34,915 nt of DNA from an uncultured Sutterella sp. (GCA_900546995.1 URFF01000012.1:1-34915); one strand, 5' to 3'. Counted from the stretch's first letter, positions 7,056 to 15,280 are shown. Numbers and translations: made by a program. The notes: generated by a model not told the origin, from the letters alone.

Positions 7056-8942
7056 ATGAAGGCCAAACAAAAATCGATGCTCATTCGCATCATCGTTGCC
7101 TCCGTGCTTTTAATCGCGCTGGTTTTATCGCCTGTCACCGGCTTTCTACGTCTCGGGTTGTTTTTAATCCCCTATCTGATCGTCGGCTATGACATTTTGC
7201 TCAAAGCCGCCAAAGGGATTTCCAACGGACGAATCTTTGACGAAAATTTCTTAATGACGGTCGCCACATTGGGCGCCATTGGCATCGCTCTGTATGACAA
7301 CACCGGTGATTACACGGAAGCTGTGGCCGTCATGCTCTTTTACCAAATCGGCGAATGGTTTCAAGGTTATGCCGTGGGGAAAAGTCGAAAGAATATCAGT
7401 CAATTAATGGATATCCGCCCCGATTACGCCAATATTGAGAAAGATGGTCAACTCATTAAGGTGGACCCTGATGAGATTAAAGTAGGCGATACGATTGTCG
7501 TGCAACCGGGTGAGAAAGTCCCATTGGACGGCATCGTTATCGAAGGTGAATCCAGCCTCAATACCAGTGCGCTCACCGGTGAAAGCCTACCCCGTCCGGT
7601 CGGCGTTAACGATGAAATTACGAGCGGCTGCATTAATCTATCCGGTTTACTGAAAATTAAAACCACAAAACTTTTCGGCGACTCCACGGTCTCTCAAATT
7701 CTCGAACTGGTGGAAAATGCGAGCTCCCGTAAATCCCGCTCCGAAGCTTTCATTACTCGGTTTGCCCGAGTTTATACGCCAATTGTCTTTTTCGGTGCAT
7801 TAGCCTTAGCCACTATTCCTCCATTAGTGCGTCTTTTCGGCATGGGAGTTGATGCGCAATGGGATGATTGGATTTATCGCGCATTAGTCTTTTTGGTGAT
7901 TAGTTGCCCCTGCGCACTCGTGATCAGTATCCCGTTGAGCTTTTTTGCTGGTATCGGAGGTGCGAGTAATCAAGGTATCCTGGTCAAAGGCTCAAACTAT
8001 TTGGAAAATTTGTCCCAAACAAAAGTACTGGTTTTTGATAAAACAGGCACCTTAACGGAAGGCGTTTTTGAAGTCGTTGCTATTCACCACAGCAAAATTG
8101 AAGAAAAGAAACTCTTGGAATTAGCCGCCCTTGCTGAAAGCGCTTCCTCGCACCCCATTAGTAAGAGTTTGCAAAAGGCTTACGGTTTGCCGCTTAATCG
8201 TCAACGGGTCAAAGACATTCACGAAATTGGGGGCGAAGGCGTCATTGCCCAAATTGATGATATGCAAGTTGCCGCCGGCAATGAAAAACTCATGAATCGA
8301 CTTCATGTTCAAGCGATTGCCTGCCATAGTGTCGGTACCATTGTTCACATTGCAATCAACGGCGAGTACTACGGTCACATTGTGATTTCTGACCGCATTA
8401 AAGCTCATTCAAAAGAAGCCATTGAAGAAATCAAAATAGCGGGTGTTAAAAAAACGGTCATGCTCACGGGCGATAGTCAAAAGGTGGCTGAACAAGTCGC
8501 TCGAGAACTCGGTATTGATGAAGTTCGAAGTGAATTGATGCCCGCCGATAAAGTACATATCGTTGAAGAATTGCTCGCTCAAAACGGATCCAACGGGAAA
8601 CTGGCCTTTGTCGGTGACGGTATCAACGATGCACCTGTTCTGTCTCGCGCCGATATCGGTATCGCCATGGGAGCCATGGGGTCGGATGCTGCCATTGAAG
8701 CAGCCGACGTTGTTCTCATGGACGATGATCCAAAGAAAATTGCCAAAGGCATCAAAATTTCCCGTAAATGCCTGGCAATCGTCAAAGAAAACATCTGGTT
8801 TGCAATCGGCATTAAAGTGCTCTGTTTAATCCTGGGCGCTTTAGGGCTCGCAAACATGTGGATGGCCATTTTTGCTGACGTGGGCGTGATGATTCTGGCG
8901 ATTTTGAATGCGATCAGAGCACTTTTTGTCAAAAATCTGTAA
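7056..8942 (+). CDS. zntA: P1B-type Zn2+/Cd2+/Pb2+-exporting ATPase without an HMA domain
   Basis: This 628-residue inner-membrane pump couples ATP hydrolysis to heavy-metal export. Features in order: two N-terminal helices (about 8-45), TGES of the actuator domain at 174-177, the metal-binding SCPCALVIS with CPC at 284-286, the phosphorylation motif DKTGTLTEG with D328, SSHPIS with the ATP-site HP at 366-367, GDGINDAP, and the last helices with a lysine (IKVLCL) and FADVG aspartate as in ZntA. That set points to the Zn/Cd/Pb subgroup rather than copper. E. coli ZntA is about 100 residues longer because it begins with an HMA domain; here that domain is the separate protein at 6748. Control is probably by the ArsR repressor. 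Confidence 0.93.
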   Translation: MKAKQKSMLIRIIVASVLLIALVLSPVTGFLRLGLFLIPYLIVGYDILLKAAKGISNGRIFDENFLMTVATLGAIGIALYDNTGDYTEAVAVMLFYQIGEWFQGYAVGKSRKNISQLMDIRPDYANIEKDGQLIKVDPDEIKVGDTIVVQPGEKVPLDGIVIEGESSLNTSALTGESLPRPVGVNDEITSGCINLSGLLKIKTTKLFGDSTVSQILELVENASSRKSRSEAFITRFARVYTPIVFFGALALATIPPLVRLFGMGVDAQWDDWIYRALVFLVISCPCALVISIPLSFFAGIGGASNQGILVKGSNYLENLSQTKVLVFDKTGTLTEGVFEVVAIHHSKIEEKKLLELAALAESASSHPISKSLQKAYGLPLNRQRVKDIHEIGGEGVIAQIDDMQVAAGNEKLMNRLHVQAIACHSVGTIVHIAINGEYYGHIVISDRIKAHSKEAIEEIKIAGVKKTVMLTGDSQKVAEQVARELGIDEVRSELMPADKVHIVEELLAQNGSNGKLAFVGDGINDAPVLSRADIGIAMGAMGSDAAIEAADVVLMDDDPKKIAKGIKISRKCLAIVKENIWFAIGIKVLCLILGALGLANMWMAIFADVGVMILAILNAIRALFVKNL

Positions 8943-8957
8943 CCTTGATCCGAGTTT

Positions 8958-8991
8958 GAAGGAGTAGCCCAAAAACTGCTCCTTCTTTTTT
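8958..8991 (+). terminator. Terminator after the Zn/Cd ATPase gene
   Basis: GAAGGAGTAG (8958-8967) pairs with CTGCTCCTTC (8976-8985, one G-U pair) and is followed by six T residues. Confidence 0.8.
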
Positions 8992-9024
8992 CCAATGCAG
9001 AGTTTCAGTTGAGCGAGAACGATT

Positions 9025-9381
9025 ATGCGAATCGGCGAACTTTCTCAAATCACAGGTTGCCCTATTGGAACCATTCGTTTCTATGAGTCCAAAGGAATTT
9101 TAAAAAGTATTGCGCGTAACTTGGGAGGGCAACGTGTTTACACAACTGATGACCTAAAACGGTTGCAACTTGTTATGGATTGTCGAAACAATGGAATGAA
9201 ACTTGAGTGTATCGTTCGCCTGATTCAGTTCATGGACAATCCCCAATTGGGCTGCCAATGGCTTTTAGACAACGTCAACCATTATCTGTCGGAATTACAA
9301 AAGCAACGTGAATCGCTTAACCGAGCCGAAAGCTACCTTAACGAAATTCGGAAAAAATTAATTGAAAATCAAGCAATTTAA
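9025..9381 (+). CDS. MerR-family transcriptional regulator
   Basis: This 118-residue protein has an N-terminal winged helix-turn-helix (MRIGELSQITGCPIGTIRFYE...GGQRVYTTDDLKRL) and a C-terminal coiled-coil dimerisation helix (about 85-115). Cysteines lie at 12, 53, 62 and 77. C77, at the start of the dimerisation helix (GCQWLLDNV), lies where MerR and ZntR have a metal ligand. The C-terminal metal-binding loop with paired cysteines is missing, so the ligand may not be a metal. The gene follows the ATPase after a terminator and has only a weak ribosome binding site. The promoter at 6243-6273 is a plausible target; there is no similar dyad directly in front of this gene. Confidence 0.85.
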   Translation: MRIGELSQITGCPIGTIRFYESKGILKSIARNLGGQRVYTTDDLKRLQLVMDCRNNGMKLECIVRLIQFMDNPQLGCQWLLDNVNHYLSELQKQRESLNRAESYLNEIRKKLIENQAI

Positions 9382-9431
9382 GAGGCCTTAGAGGATGACG
9401 ATCCCGTGAACTGGATCGCCATCCTTGTTTC

Positions 9432-9815
9432 TTAAAGCCAAGAGGGTTTGGCAAAGTTTTCGCTGACAACTGCATCGGTCATCGTGAAATGCGCCAAGCT
9501 ATCCACTTTTGTTTGCAAGCACAAGTACGTTAACGAAGACTGATCAGAAGCCTTCAAACAACGTTGTCCTTGTGGAGCAATTCGGAAGCAATCACCTTTC
9601 GTAATCGCCTTTTCTTCTCCATCGACAAAGAGCACACCAGAACCGTCCAAAACGATATAGAGTTCTTCATTTTCGGTATGAGCATGCACAAATGGAATAC
9701 TGACACTGGCAGGCAAGTGATTTAATGACACTTCCGCGCCAGTCAAAGCCAGCAAATCGTGCAATTCCGTTCTAGGGGCATCAAAGTCCACATGAGTCAA
9801 TTGAATATTTGACAT
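9432..9815 (-). CDS. Cupin-domain protein
   Basis: This 127-residue single-domain cupin is probably cytosolic. The first cupin motif is HAHTENEELYIVLDGSG near residues 44-60 (metal ligands His, His, Glu), and the second part is GDCFRIAPQGQRCL, where the usual third histidine is replaced by glutamine. It may bind a metal or a small ligand; the reaction is unknown. The ribosome binding site (GGAGAAAGG) is good. A 14-bp palindrome 12 bp upstream is also found in front of the neighbouring marR gene, so the cupin is probably repressed by that MarR protein and induced by its ligand. Confidence 0.82.
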   Translation of the reverse strand: MSNIQLTHVDFDAPRTELHDLLALTGAEVSLNHLPASVSIPFVHAHTENEELYIVLDGSGVLFVDGEEKAITKGDCFRIAPQGQRCLKASDQSSLTYLCLQTKVDSLAHFTMTDAVVSENFAKPSWL

Positions 9816-9827
9816 CCTTTCTCCTTT

Positions 9828-9841
9828 GTTCGATATCGAAC
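9828..9841. promoter_or_regulatory. MarR operator ahead of the cupin gene
   Basis: GTTCGATATCGAAC is a perfect 14-bp palindrome. It differs by one base from the copy at 10314-10327 in front of marR. Confidence 0.65.
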
Positions 9842-9850
9842 TACTTTTGT

Positions 9851-9876
9851 TTTTAAAACCGCTCCCGTTAGGAGCG
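9851..9876 (-). terminator. Terminator downstream of marR
   Basis: On the minus strand CGCTCC (9871-9876) pairs with GGAGCG (9860-9865) and runs into GTTTTAAAA. It separates marR from the cupin transcript. Confidence 0.6.
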
Positions 9877-9886
9877 TCTCCTTAAG

Positions 9887-10309
9887 CTAACGATCGACTG
9901 CTTTACGCAAAAGTCGATCTAATGTTTGAACTTCCTCTTCGGAAAGCCGAGCAGTTAGAAAACTCTCCAAATCCTTAGAGATTGACTCAAACGCAGGCTG
10001 CAATTGGAGTCCCTTCTCTGTTAACTGAACAATGACTGCACGACTATCTTCGCTATCCGCTTCGCGCAACAAAAGTTTTTCACGCTCTAATTTTTCAACC
10101 AACGTCGTCAACGTTGATTTACTGCGACCCACTGCTTTTGCCAAATCCGTCATGCGACACGAACGGACCTTAAGCAGGTACACCAAAACATCGCCGTGAC
10201 TGGGTGCGACATTGCTTAATCCAGCCTGAGCGAGCTTATTGAGGATCAGCTCATTGCCCATTTCGCGTAAACGGGCAGCGTTTGAAAAAATCGGTTTGAA
10301 TGTTTTCAT
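9887..10309 (-). CDS. MarR-family transcriptional repressor
   Basis: This 140-residue winged-helix regulator reads MKTFKPIFSNAARL at the N-terminus, with the helix-turn-helix region MTDLAKAVGRSKSTLTTLVEKLE and the wing containing READSEDSRAVIVQLTEKG (DxR-type motif). I chose the ATG at 10307-10309. A GTG frame opening at 10357 would put the coding start inside a near-perfect promoter (TTGACA at 10349-10354, TATAGT at 10326-10331), so it is excluded. The predicted leader is only about 10 nt, without a Shine-Dalgarno sequence. A palindrome overlapping the promoter and start indicates autorepression, and a one-base variant ahead of the cupin gene identifies a likely target. The ligand is unknown. 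Confidence 0.88.
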   Translation of the reverse strand: MKTFKPIFSNAARLREMGNELILNKLAQAGLSNVAPSHGDVLVYLLKVRSCRMTDLAKAVGRSKSTLTTLVEKLEREKLLLREADSEDSRAVIVQLTEKGLQLQPAFESISKDLESFLTARLSEEEVQTLDRLLRKAVDR

Positions 10310-10313
10310 AATT

Positions 10314-10354
10314 GTTCGATGTCGAACTATAGATTGGTTAATGACTCTTGTCAA
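10314..10354 (-). promoter_or_regulatory. marR promoter with overlapping operator
   Basis: On the minus strand TTGACA (10349-10354), a 17-bp spacer and TATAGT (10326-10331) form a near-consensus promoter. The palindrome GTTCGATGTCGAAC (10314-10327) overlaps the -10 and the transcription start, an ideal place for autorepression. Confidence 0.75.
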
Positions 10355-10487
10355 CACACTTTCAAGACGATTTAACAGAAATCTCCGTTACGATATTCCA
10401 AATTTGTCTATTTTTCAGCCACTACAACGGTGATTTCTATTTTTTGGTGTAGACCTAAAAGGTCAAATATTTTTAGGCACTAACAAA

Positions 10488-10526
10488 AAAGAAAAAGGCA
10501 CCGATTTGATTTTGATCGATGCCTTT
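10488..10526 (-). terminator. Terminator of the alaS-tusA operon
   Basis: On the minus strand AAAGGCATCGAT (10515-10526) pairs with ATCGGTGCCTTT (10494-10505, one G-U pair) and is followed by a T-rich run. Confidence 0.82.
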
Positions 10527-10533
10527 AAAAGCA

Positions 10534-10761
10534 CTATTTGTGTTGAAGATAATGGATGTACTCGCCGGCGTTTTCTTCTTGTGCCAGCACCTTGTGTCCG
10601 GTTTGGGTTGCAAATTGGGCCAAATCCTTCACACTTGCGGGATCCGTCGCCAAAACACAAAGGACCTCACCGGGTTGCATGGTAGCTAAAGCTCGTTTGG
10701 TTTTTAGAACCGGCATGGGGCACTTCGTGCCCCGAGTATCAATCTGACGATCAAATTGCAT
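10534..10761 (-). CDS. tusA: TusA-family sulfur carrier protein
   Basis: This 75-residue protein is built on the TusA/SirA fold. Its N-terminus has DTRGTKCPMPVLKTKRAL, where the cysteine of CPMPVLK carries a persulfide. TusA-type proteins pass sulfur from a cysteine desulfurase to acceptors such as the tRNA 2-thiouridine machinery or molybdenum-cofactor enzymes. The start codon lies 5 bp after the alaS stop codon, so the two genes are cotranscribed. That pairing suggests a tRNA-related role, though the actual sulfur acceptor is not visible here. Confidence 0.88.
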   Translation of the reverse strand: MQFDRQIDTRGTKCPMPVLKTKRALATMQPGEVLCVLATDPASVKDLAQFATQTGHKVLAQEENAGEYIHYLQHK

Positions 10762-10766
10762 GACGG

Positions 10767-13388
10767 CTACTTCGTCTGCAAAAAGGCTTCAACACCGGCT
10801 AATGCGGTATCAAGCTTGGCGACATCCGGAGCGCCTGCCATGGCCAAATCGGGCTTACCACCGCCCTTGCCACCCATTTGTTGAGCAACATAAGAGACCA
10901 CCTCACCGGCTTTGACTCGTGCATTCAAACTCTTGGAGACACCGGCGGCCAATTGAGCCTTGCCGTCATTGACTACGGCCAACACCACAATAGCGTCACC
11001 CAATTTGTCGCGCAAGCTTTCTGCCATAGAGCGTAAGCTCCTTGCATCCACGCCTTCAACTTTCGATACGACAAGCTTCATGCCGTTGACGTCCTTCGCA
11101 GAAGCCGCAAGGCTTGCAGCCGACATGGCAGCCATCTTTTCTTTGAGACGAACGATTTCCTTTTCAAGGCTCTTAACCGTCTCAAAGGTGGCATGAGCCT
11201 TATCCACCACGAGATCCACCGGGCTCTTTAAGGCGGCAGCGGTTTGCTTTAACGCCGTTTCCTGCTTGTAGGTTAATTCCACCACGTTCATGCCGGTGGT
11301 CATTTCCACACGGCGGATACCGGCGGCAATACCGGATTCACTCAAAATCTTGAAGGAACCGATGTCACCGGTGCGGGCGATATGCGTACCACCGCACAAT
11401 TCCTTAGAAGGTCCGATTTGAAGCATACGAACCGTTTCGCCGTACTTCTCACCGAAAAGCATCAAAGCACCGGACTTCTTCGCTTCTTCAATCGGCATCA
11501 CACTCGTGACCACTTCCGTGTTAGCCAAGACACAACGGTTAACGATTTGCTCCACTTCATGGATTTGTTCAGCCGTCATGGCTTCGCCATGCGTGAAGTC
11601 AAAGCGTGCGACATCAGTGCCCACCCAGGAACCGCGTTGCAAAACATGTTCGCCCAACACTTCGCGCAAACCGTATTGCAACAAGTGAGCGGCAGAGTGG
11701 TTGCGGCGAATCGCTTCACGACGGTCGGCGTCAATTGCGACATCAAACACATCACCAACCATCACCGAACCTTCTTCAACGTGAGCGTGATGCCCCCAAA
11801 CCGTGGCTTTCACCTTTTGCGTATCAATGACACGAATCATGGTCGTGTCATTTTTCATGGTACCGGTATCTCCGATCTGACCACCGCTTTCACCATAAAA
11901 CGGCGTCTTATCCAAAATGATCACGCAGTCATCACCAGCTAAAGCTTCTTCAACCGGGTCTCCGTCCTTATAGAGAGCCAGGACCTTGACACCTTGTTCA
12001 GCGTAACTCGTATAACCGGTGAACACGGTATCGGCTCCGCTATAGTCAAGGCCTGCAGCCATCTTAAACTTCGCGTTGGCGCGAGCCATTTCACGTTGAT
12101 TTTCCATGGCGGCATCAAATCCTGCCATATCAACCGTCATATTGCGTTCGCGGCAAACGTCAGCGGTCAAGTCCACCGGGAAACCGTAGGTATCGTGAAG
12201 CTTGAAGGCAACATCACCGGAAAGCACCGTTCCCTTCGTTTCAGCAATGGCATCTTCCAAAATCTGCATGCCTTGTGCCAGCGTTTGAGCAAAACGATCT
12301 TCTTCCTTGGCGATAATACCTTTGATCTTCGGATTGCGAATTTCCGGATAGGCATCACCCATTTCTTTGACCACGGCATCAACCAAATTGGCAAAGAAGA
12401 GCTTTCTGGCACCAAGCTTGTAGCCGTGACGGATTGCACGACGGCAAATACGACGCAACACGTAGGCTCGACCTTCATTACCCGGCACAATGCCGTCAGC
12501 CACCGAGAAGGTACAGGCACGAATGTGGTCGGCAATCACCTTCAAAGAGGGGCTTTGCGGATCAACATTTTGTGCGCCCGCGGCTTCCACCGCAGATTTC
12601 ACTGCGGCCAACAGGTTCTTAAAGAGGTCAATTTCGTAGTTGCTATGAACGTGCTGAAGCACTGCGGCAATACGTTCCAAACCCATACCGGTATCCACCG
12701 AGGGTTTCGGCAACTTGTGCATCACACCGTGTTCATCACGGTTAAATTGCATGAACACCAAGTTCCAAATTTCAATGTAACGGTCGCCATCTTCGTCGGG
12801 ACTTCCCGGAGGGCCGCCTTGAACTTCTTCACCATGGTCATAGAAGATTTCAGAGCAGGGGCCGCAAGGACCGGTATCACCCATCATCCAGAAGTTATCC
12901 GACATGTAGCGGGCACCTTTGTTGTCGCCGATGCGAACGATACGCTCTGCAGGCACGCCGACTTCTTTATTCCAAATGTCGTAGGCTTCGTCATCTTCGG
13001 CGTAAACCGTCACCCAAAGCTTTTCGGGAGGCAAATGAAAGTGTTGGGTCAATAGCTCCCAAGCGTTCTTAATCGCGTCACGCTTGAAGTAATCACCGAA
13101 ACTGAAGTTACCCAACATTTCAAAGAATGTGTGGTGACGTGCGGTATAACCGACGTTATCCAAATCGTTATGTTTGCCACCTGCGCGGATGCATTTTTGA
13201 GCGGTCGTTGCGCGAGTGTACGGACGCTTATCAAAACCTAAGAAAACGTCCTTGAATTGATTCATGCCGGCGTTCGTAAACAAAAGCGTCGGATCGTTTC
13301 CCGGAACAACCGGGCTTGAGTGCACAATCGTATGACCTTTGCTTTCGAAAAACTTCAAAAAGGTCTCGCGAATTTGCGATGTTTTCAT
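10767..13388 (-). CDS. alaS: Alanyl-tRNA synthetase
   Basis: AlaS charges tRNA-Ala and hydrolyses mischarged Ser/Gly-tRNA-Ala. The protein is 873 residues, close to E. coli (876). The N-terminal catalytic core opens with SQIRETFLKFFESKGH and contains GNDPTLLFTNAGMNQFKDVFLG and RATTAQKCIRAGGKHNDLDN. The editing domain has both zinc motifs, HSAAH and CGGTH. The C-terminal part has a coiled-coil segment and the GGKGGGKPDLAMAGA C-Ala motif. I chose the ATG at 13386-13388, with GGAG 6 bases upstream; a TTG four codons earlier overlaps that ribosome binding site. tusA follows directly. Large open frames on the opposite strand are shadows of this gene's codon use. Confidence 0.97.
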   Translation of the reverse strand: MKTSQIRETFLKFFESKGHTIVHSSPVVPGNDPTLLFTNAGMNQFKDVFLGFDKRPYTRATTAQKCIRAGGKHNDLDNVGYTARHHTFFEMLGNFSFGDYFKRDAIKNAWELLTQHFHLPPEKLWVTVYAEDDEAYDIWNKEVGVPAERIVRIGDNKGARYMSDNFWMMGDTGPCGPCSEIFYDHGEEVQGGPPGSPDEDGDRYIEIWNLVFMQFNRDEHGVMHKLPKPSVDTGMGLERIAAVLQHVHSNYEIDLFKNLLAAVKSAVEAAGAQNVDPQSPSLKVIADHIRACTFSVADGIVPGNEGRAYVLRRICRRAIRHGYKLGARKLFFANLVDAVVKEMGDAYPEIRNPKIKGIIAKEEDRFAQTLAQGMQILEDAIAETKGTVLSGDVAFKLHDTYGFPVDLTADVCRERNMTVDMAGFDAAMENQREMARANAKFKMAAGLDYSGADTVFTGYTSYAEQGVKVLALYKDGDPVEEALAGDDCVIILDKTPFYGESGGQIGDTGTMKNDTTMIRVIDTQKVKATVWGHHAHVEEGSVMVGDVFDVAIDADRREAIRRNHSAAHLLQYGLREVLGEHVLQRGSWVGTDVARFDFTHGEAMTAEQIHEVEQIVNRCVLANTEVVTSVMPIEEAKKSGALMLFGEKYGETVRMLQIGPSKELCGGTHIARTGDIGSFKILSESGIAAGIRRVEMTTGMNVVELTYKQETALKQTAAALKSPVDLVVDKAHATFETVKSLEKEIVRLKEKMAAMSAASLAASAKDVNGMKLVVSKVEGVDARSLRSMAESLRDKLGDAIVVLAVVNDGKAQLAAGVSKSLNARVKAGEVVSYVAQQMGGKGGGKPDLAMAGAPDVAKLDTALAGVEAFLQTK

Positions 13389-13527
13389 AAAAAACTCCAA
13401 ATTTCCTGCTCCAAACTGCCTTAAATCAAGGCGAGCTGCGCAGTCAGCAAAATAATTTGTTTATTTTAGTCGTTTTTCTCTTTGCCTGGGTCGCTTTGAG
13501 TTAACTTACGCAATTTCTTTTCCCACC

Positions 13528-13556
13528 TTGCGTTTATTTTCATTTGGAGCTATTCT
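13528..13556 (+). promoter_or_regulatory. Promoter of the DUF134-NifX fusion gene
   Basis: TTGCGT (13528-13533) and TATTCT (13551-13556) are 17 bp apart. The predicted start falls at the edge of the palindrome at 13561-13576. Confidence 0.6.
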
Positions 13557-13560
13557 AGTT

Positions 13561-13576
13561 TCCGACATATGTCGGA
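13561..13576. promoter_or_regulatory. 16-bp perfect palindrome, probable operator
   Basis: TCCGACATATGTCGGA is a perfect palindrome right after the predicted promoter and 22 bp before the start codon. The encoded protein has its own DNA-binding domain, so autoregulation is the simplest reading. The rest of the 13389-13598 gap also presumably holds the alaS promoter, which I could not place. Confidence 0.6.
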
Positions 13577-13598
13577 TTAAAAAAAAAGGAAATTCTTC

Positions 13599-14384
13599 AT
13601 GCCTAGACCTAGCCGATGCCGTCGTGTTTGCGAAGAACCTCGTTTTCGCACGTTTTATCCGGAAAACCGTTCCAAACTTCCGCCAGTCACCTTACTGATT
13701 GACGAGTATGAGGTCATCCGCATTGTGGACTTGGAAAAGGGTTCGCACGAAGAATGCGCCCGACAGATGCAAATTTCCCGAACAACAGTCACGGAAATTT
13801 ATGAAAAAGCCCGCTACAAAATCGCTGACGCGATTGTAAACGGCAGAGGACTTGTGATTGAGGGCGGAAATTACCAAATTTGTCACGGAACCTTTAGCGA
13901 AAACTGCCGTGGACGCTGTCGCTGGCAACGCCAAATGGCTAGCCTTGCGGTTTCGCAAAAATTACAAGGAGCACGAAAAATGAGAATCGCAGTACCTATT
14001 AAAAACGACCAGATCTATCAACACTTCGGTATGGCCGCCCAATTTAAGGTGTATACCGTTGAAAACGATCAAATCGTTTCAACCGAAATCATTCAATCTC
14101 AAGGTCGAGGTCATGGGATGATGTTGAGTCTCTTGGTAGAAAACAGGATCGGTTGCGTTATTTGCGGTGGCATTGGCGAAGGAGCGATCAGTGCCATGAA
14201 TCAAGCCGGTATTGAATTAGTCGCCGGCGTTACCGGATCGGCCGACGAAGCGGTCAATGCGCTTTTAGTGGGTGAACTTCAAGGCGATTTACAGGCCGCT
14301 TGTGACAAATCTCAGCACGGACACCACCATGCGGGCGGCTGCGGTTGTGGCGGCGATCATGGCCATTGCCAATGTCACCACTAA
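13599..14384 (+). CDS. DUF134 DNA-binding domain fused to a NifX/NafY-like domain
   Basis: This 261-residue protein has three parts. Residues 1-120 match the UPF0251/DUF134 family (MPRPSRCRRV, PPVTLLIDEYEVIRIVDLE, then a helix-turn-helix around CARQMQISRTTVTEIYEKAR, and a cysteine pair further on). Residues 128-235 are a dinitrogenase iron-molybdenum-cofactor-type domain (MRIAVPIKNDQIYQHFGMA ... GCVICGGIGEGA). The tail is a His/Cys-rich metal-binding sequence (HGHHHAGGCGCGG, HGHCQCHH). Such proteins are known from anaerobes, often near Mrp/ParA-type ATPases; none is here. An in-frame ATG at 13980-13982 has a perfect AAGGAG 8 bases upstream, so the C-terminal 134 residues may also be made separately. 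The role is unknown; metal or Fe-S sensing is inferred. Confidence 0.85.
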   Translation: MPRPSRCRRVCEEPRFRTFYPENRSKLPPVTLLIDEYEVIRIVDLEKGSHEECARQMQISRTTVTEIYEKARYKIADAIVNGRGLVIEGGNYQICHGTFSENCRGRCRWQRQMASLAVSQKLQGARKMRIAVPIKNDQIYQHFGMAAQFKVYTVENDQIVSTEIIQSQGRGHGMMLSLLVENRIGCVICGGIGEGAISAMNQAGIELVAGVTGSADEAVNALLVGELQGDLQAACDKSQHGHHHAGGCGCGGDHGHCQCHH

Positions 14385-14433
14385 CACGCTGAAACGTTAA
14401 TTTTCTAACACTGGGGCTGTTGGTTATTTGGAA

Positions 14434-15210
14434 TTATCCAAGCAAACGCAGCCTCATGTGTTGAGTGTCCGTGACGTTGACGATAAAACGTAGTTCAATC
14501 AAACGCCCCTCTAACGTGTACGCACGTCTTTGTAGACTGATCGCCGGATAAGGCACGGACACGTGAGCCTTTGCCGCTTGATAGGGATTTAAAAGCACCG
14601 CCCGAGCCGAATCCTCCATTGAGGTAATGAAGTACCCGTACCGTTCCTCATAGAGAACATACAAATTTGCCGAATGCGCTTTTTCAATCACTTCTTCGGT
14701 GAGTCCCGGAAAGTCTTTCGCTTTCAGGTACGTGTCGTCAAAAGCGGTCACCACCTCACCGTCACCATAATAAAGTTCTCGGCGAATATGGATAAGTTTT
14801 TCGGTCTCATCACAGTGCATCAGATGGGCCACTTTCAAAGGTGCAGTCACTTCTTCAAAGAGGACCAGTCGATTGTGTGCTGCCGGCGCATTCGGATCAT
14901 CGGGCACAAACCAGTTAATCCGCTCTCGCAGACTTTCCAAATTTTGCTTAAAACTTGCAACAAACGTCCCCTTGCCCTGGCGTCGCAACAACACGCCTTG
15001 GGACACCAGTTCGTGCAAAGCGCGCCTCACCGTCCCTTGGCTGACGCCGAAAAGATCCGCTAACTCCAATTCGTTCGGAATTGCTTCACCTTGCTTCCAA
15101 ACGCCCTCTCGAATTTTCTCGGTGATGCGTTTTTGAACTTCTTCAAACAAAGAATGTTGTCGGATACTGCACATAACATTGATTGGGATAGTTACATTCG
15201 TTTTTGTCAT
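14434..15210 (-). CDS. GntR-family (HutC/UTRA) regulator, paralogue 1
   Basis: This 258-residue regulator has an N-terminal GntR winged helix (LFEEVQKRITEKIREGVWKQ, NELELADLFGVSQGTVRRAL, GVLLRRQGKGTFV) and a C-terminal UTRA ligand-binding domain (about 95-255), including EEVTAPLKVAHLM, EKLIHIRRELYYGDGE and LNPYQAAKAHVSVPYPA. UTRA domains sense small metabolites. It is clearly related to the GntR at 26401-27198, and the pair flanks most of the catabolic cluster. It is therefore a candidate to bind the TCAGTTAACTGA sites. The start is uncertain: ATG codons at 15210 and 15174 both lack a Shine-Dalgarno sequence. It lies downstream of capA on the same strand but behind a terminator. Confidence 0.88.
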   Translation of the reverse strand: MTKTNVTIPINVMCSIRQHSLFEEVQKRITEKIREGVWKQGEAIPNELELADLFGVSQGTVRRALHELVSQGVLLRRQGKGTFVASFKQNLESLRERINWFVPDDPNAPAAHNRLVLFEEVTAPLKVAHLMHCDETEKLIHIRRELYYGDGEVVTAFDDTYLKAKDFPGLTEEVIEKAHSANLYVLYEERYGYFITSMEDSARAVLLNPYQAAKAHVSVPYPAISLQRRAYTLEGRLIELRFIVNVTDTQHMRLRLLG

Positions 15211-15256
15211 TTTAGCGAACCATCATGCTAACGCCTATCACCACGAATACTTAATT

Positions 15257-15280
15257 AAAAAAGAGCCGCCCGAAGGCGGC
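15257..15280 (-). terminator. Terminator of the capA-like gene
   Basis: On the minus strand GCCGCC-TTCG-GGCGGC is followed by CTCTTTTTT. The stable TTCG tetraloop and T run are clear. Confidence 0.85.

Noticed and set aside
10310..10357. A 16-residue longer N-terminus for MarR starting at GTG 10357
   Set aside because: This segment contains the -35, -10 and operator of the marR promoter.
11994..13055. A 353-codon open frame opposite alaS
   Set aside because: It has no family features or ribosome binding site and lies wholly inside a certain gene; it is a by-product of alaS codon bias.
14413..14455. Terminator for the DUF134-NifX gene formed by GGGGCTG and CAGCCTC
   Set aside because: The right arm lies inside the gntR coding end and there is no T tract.
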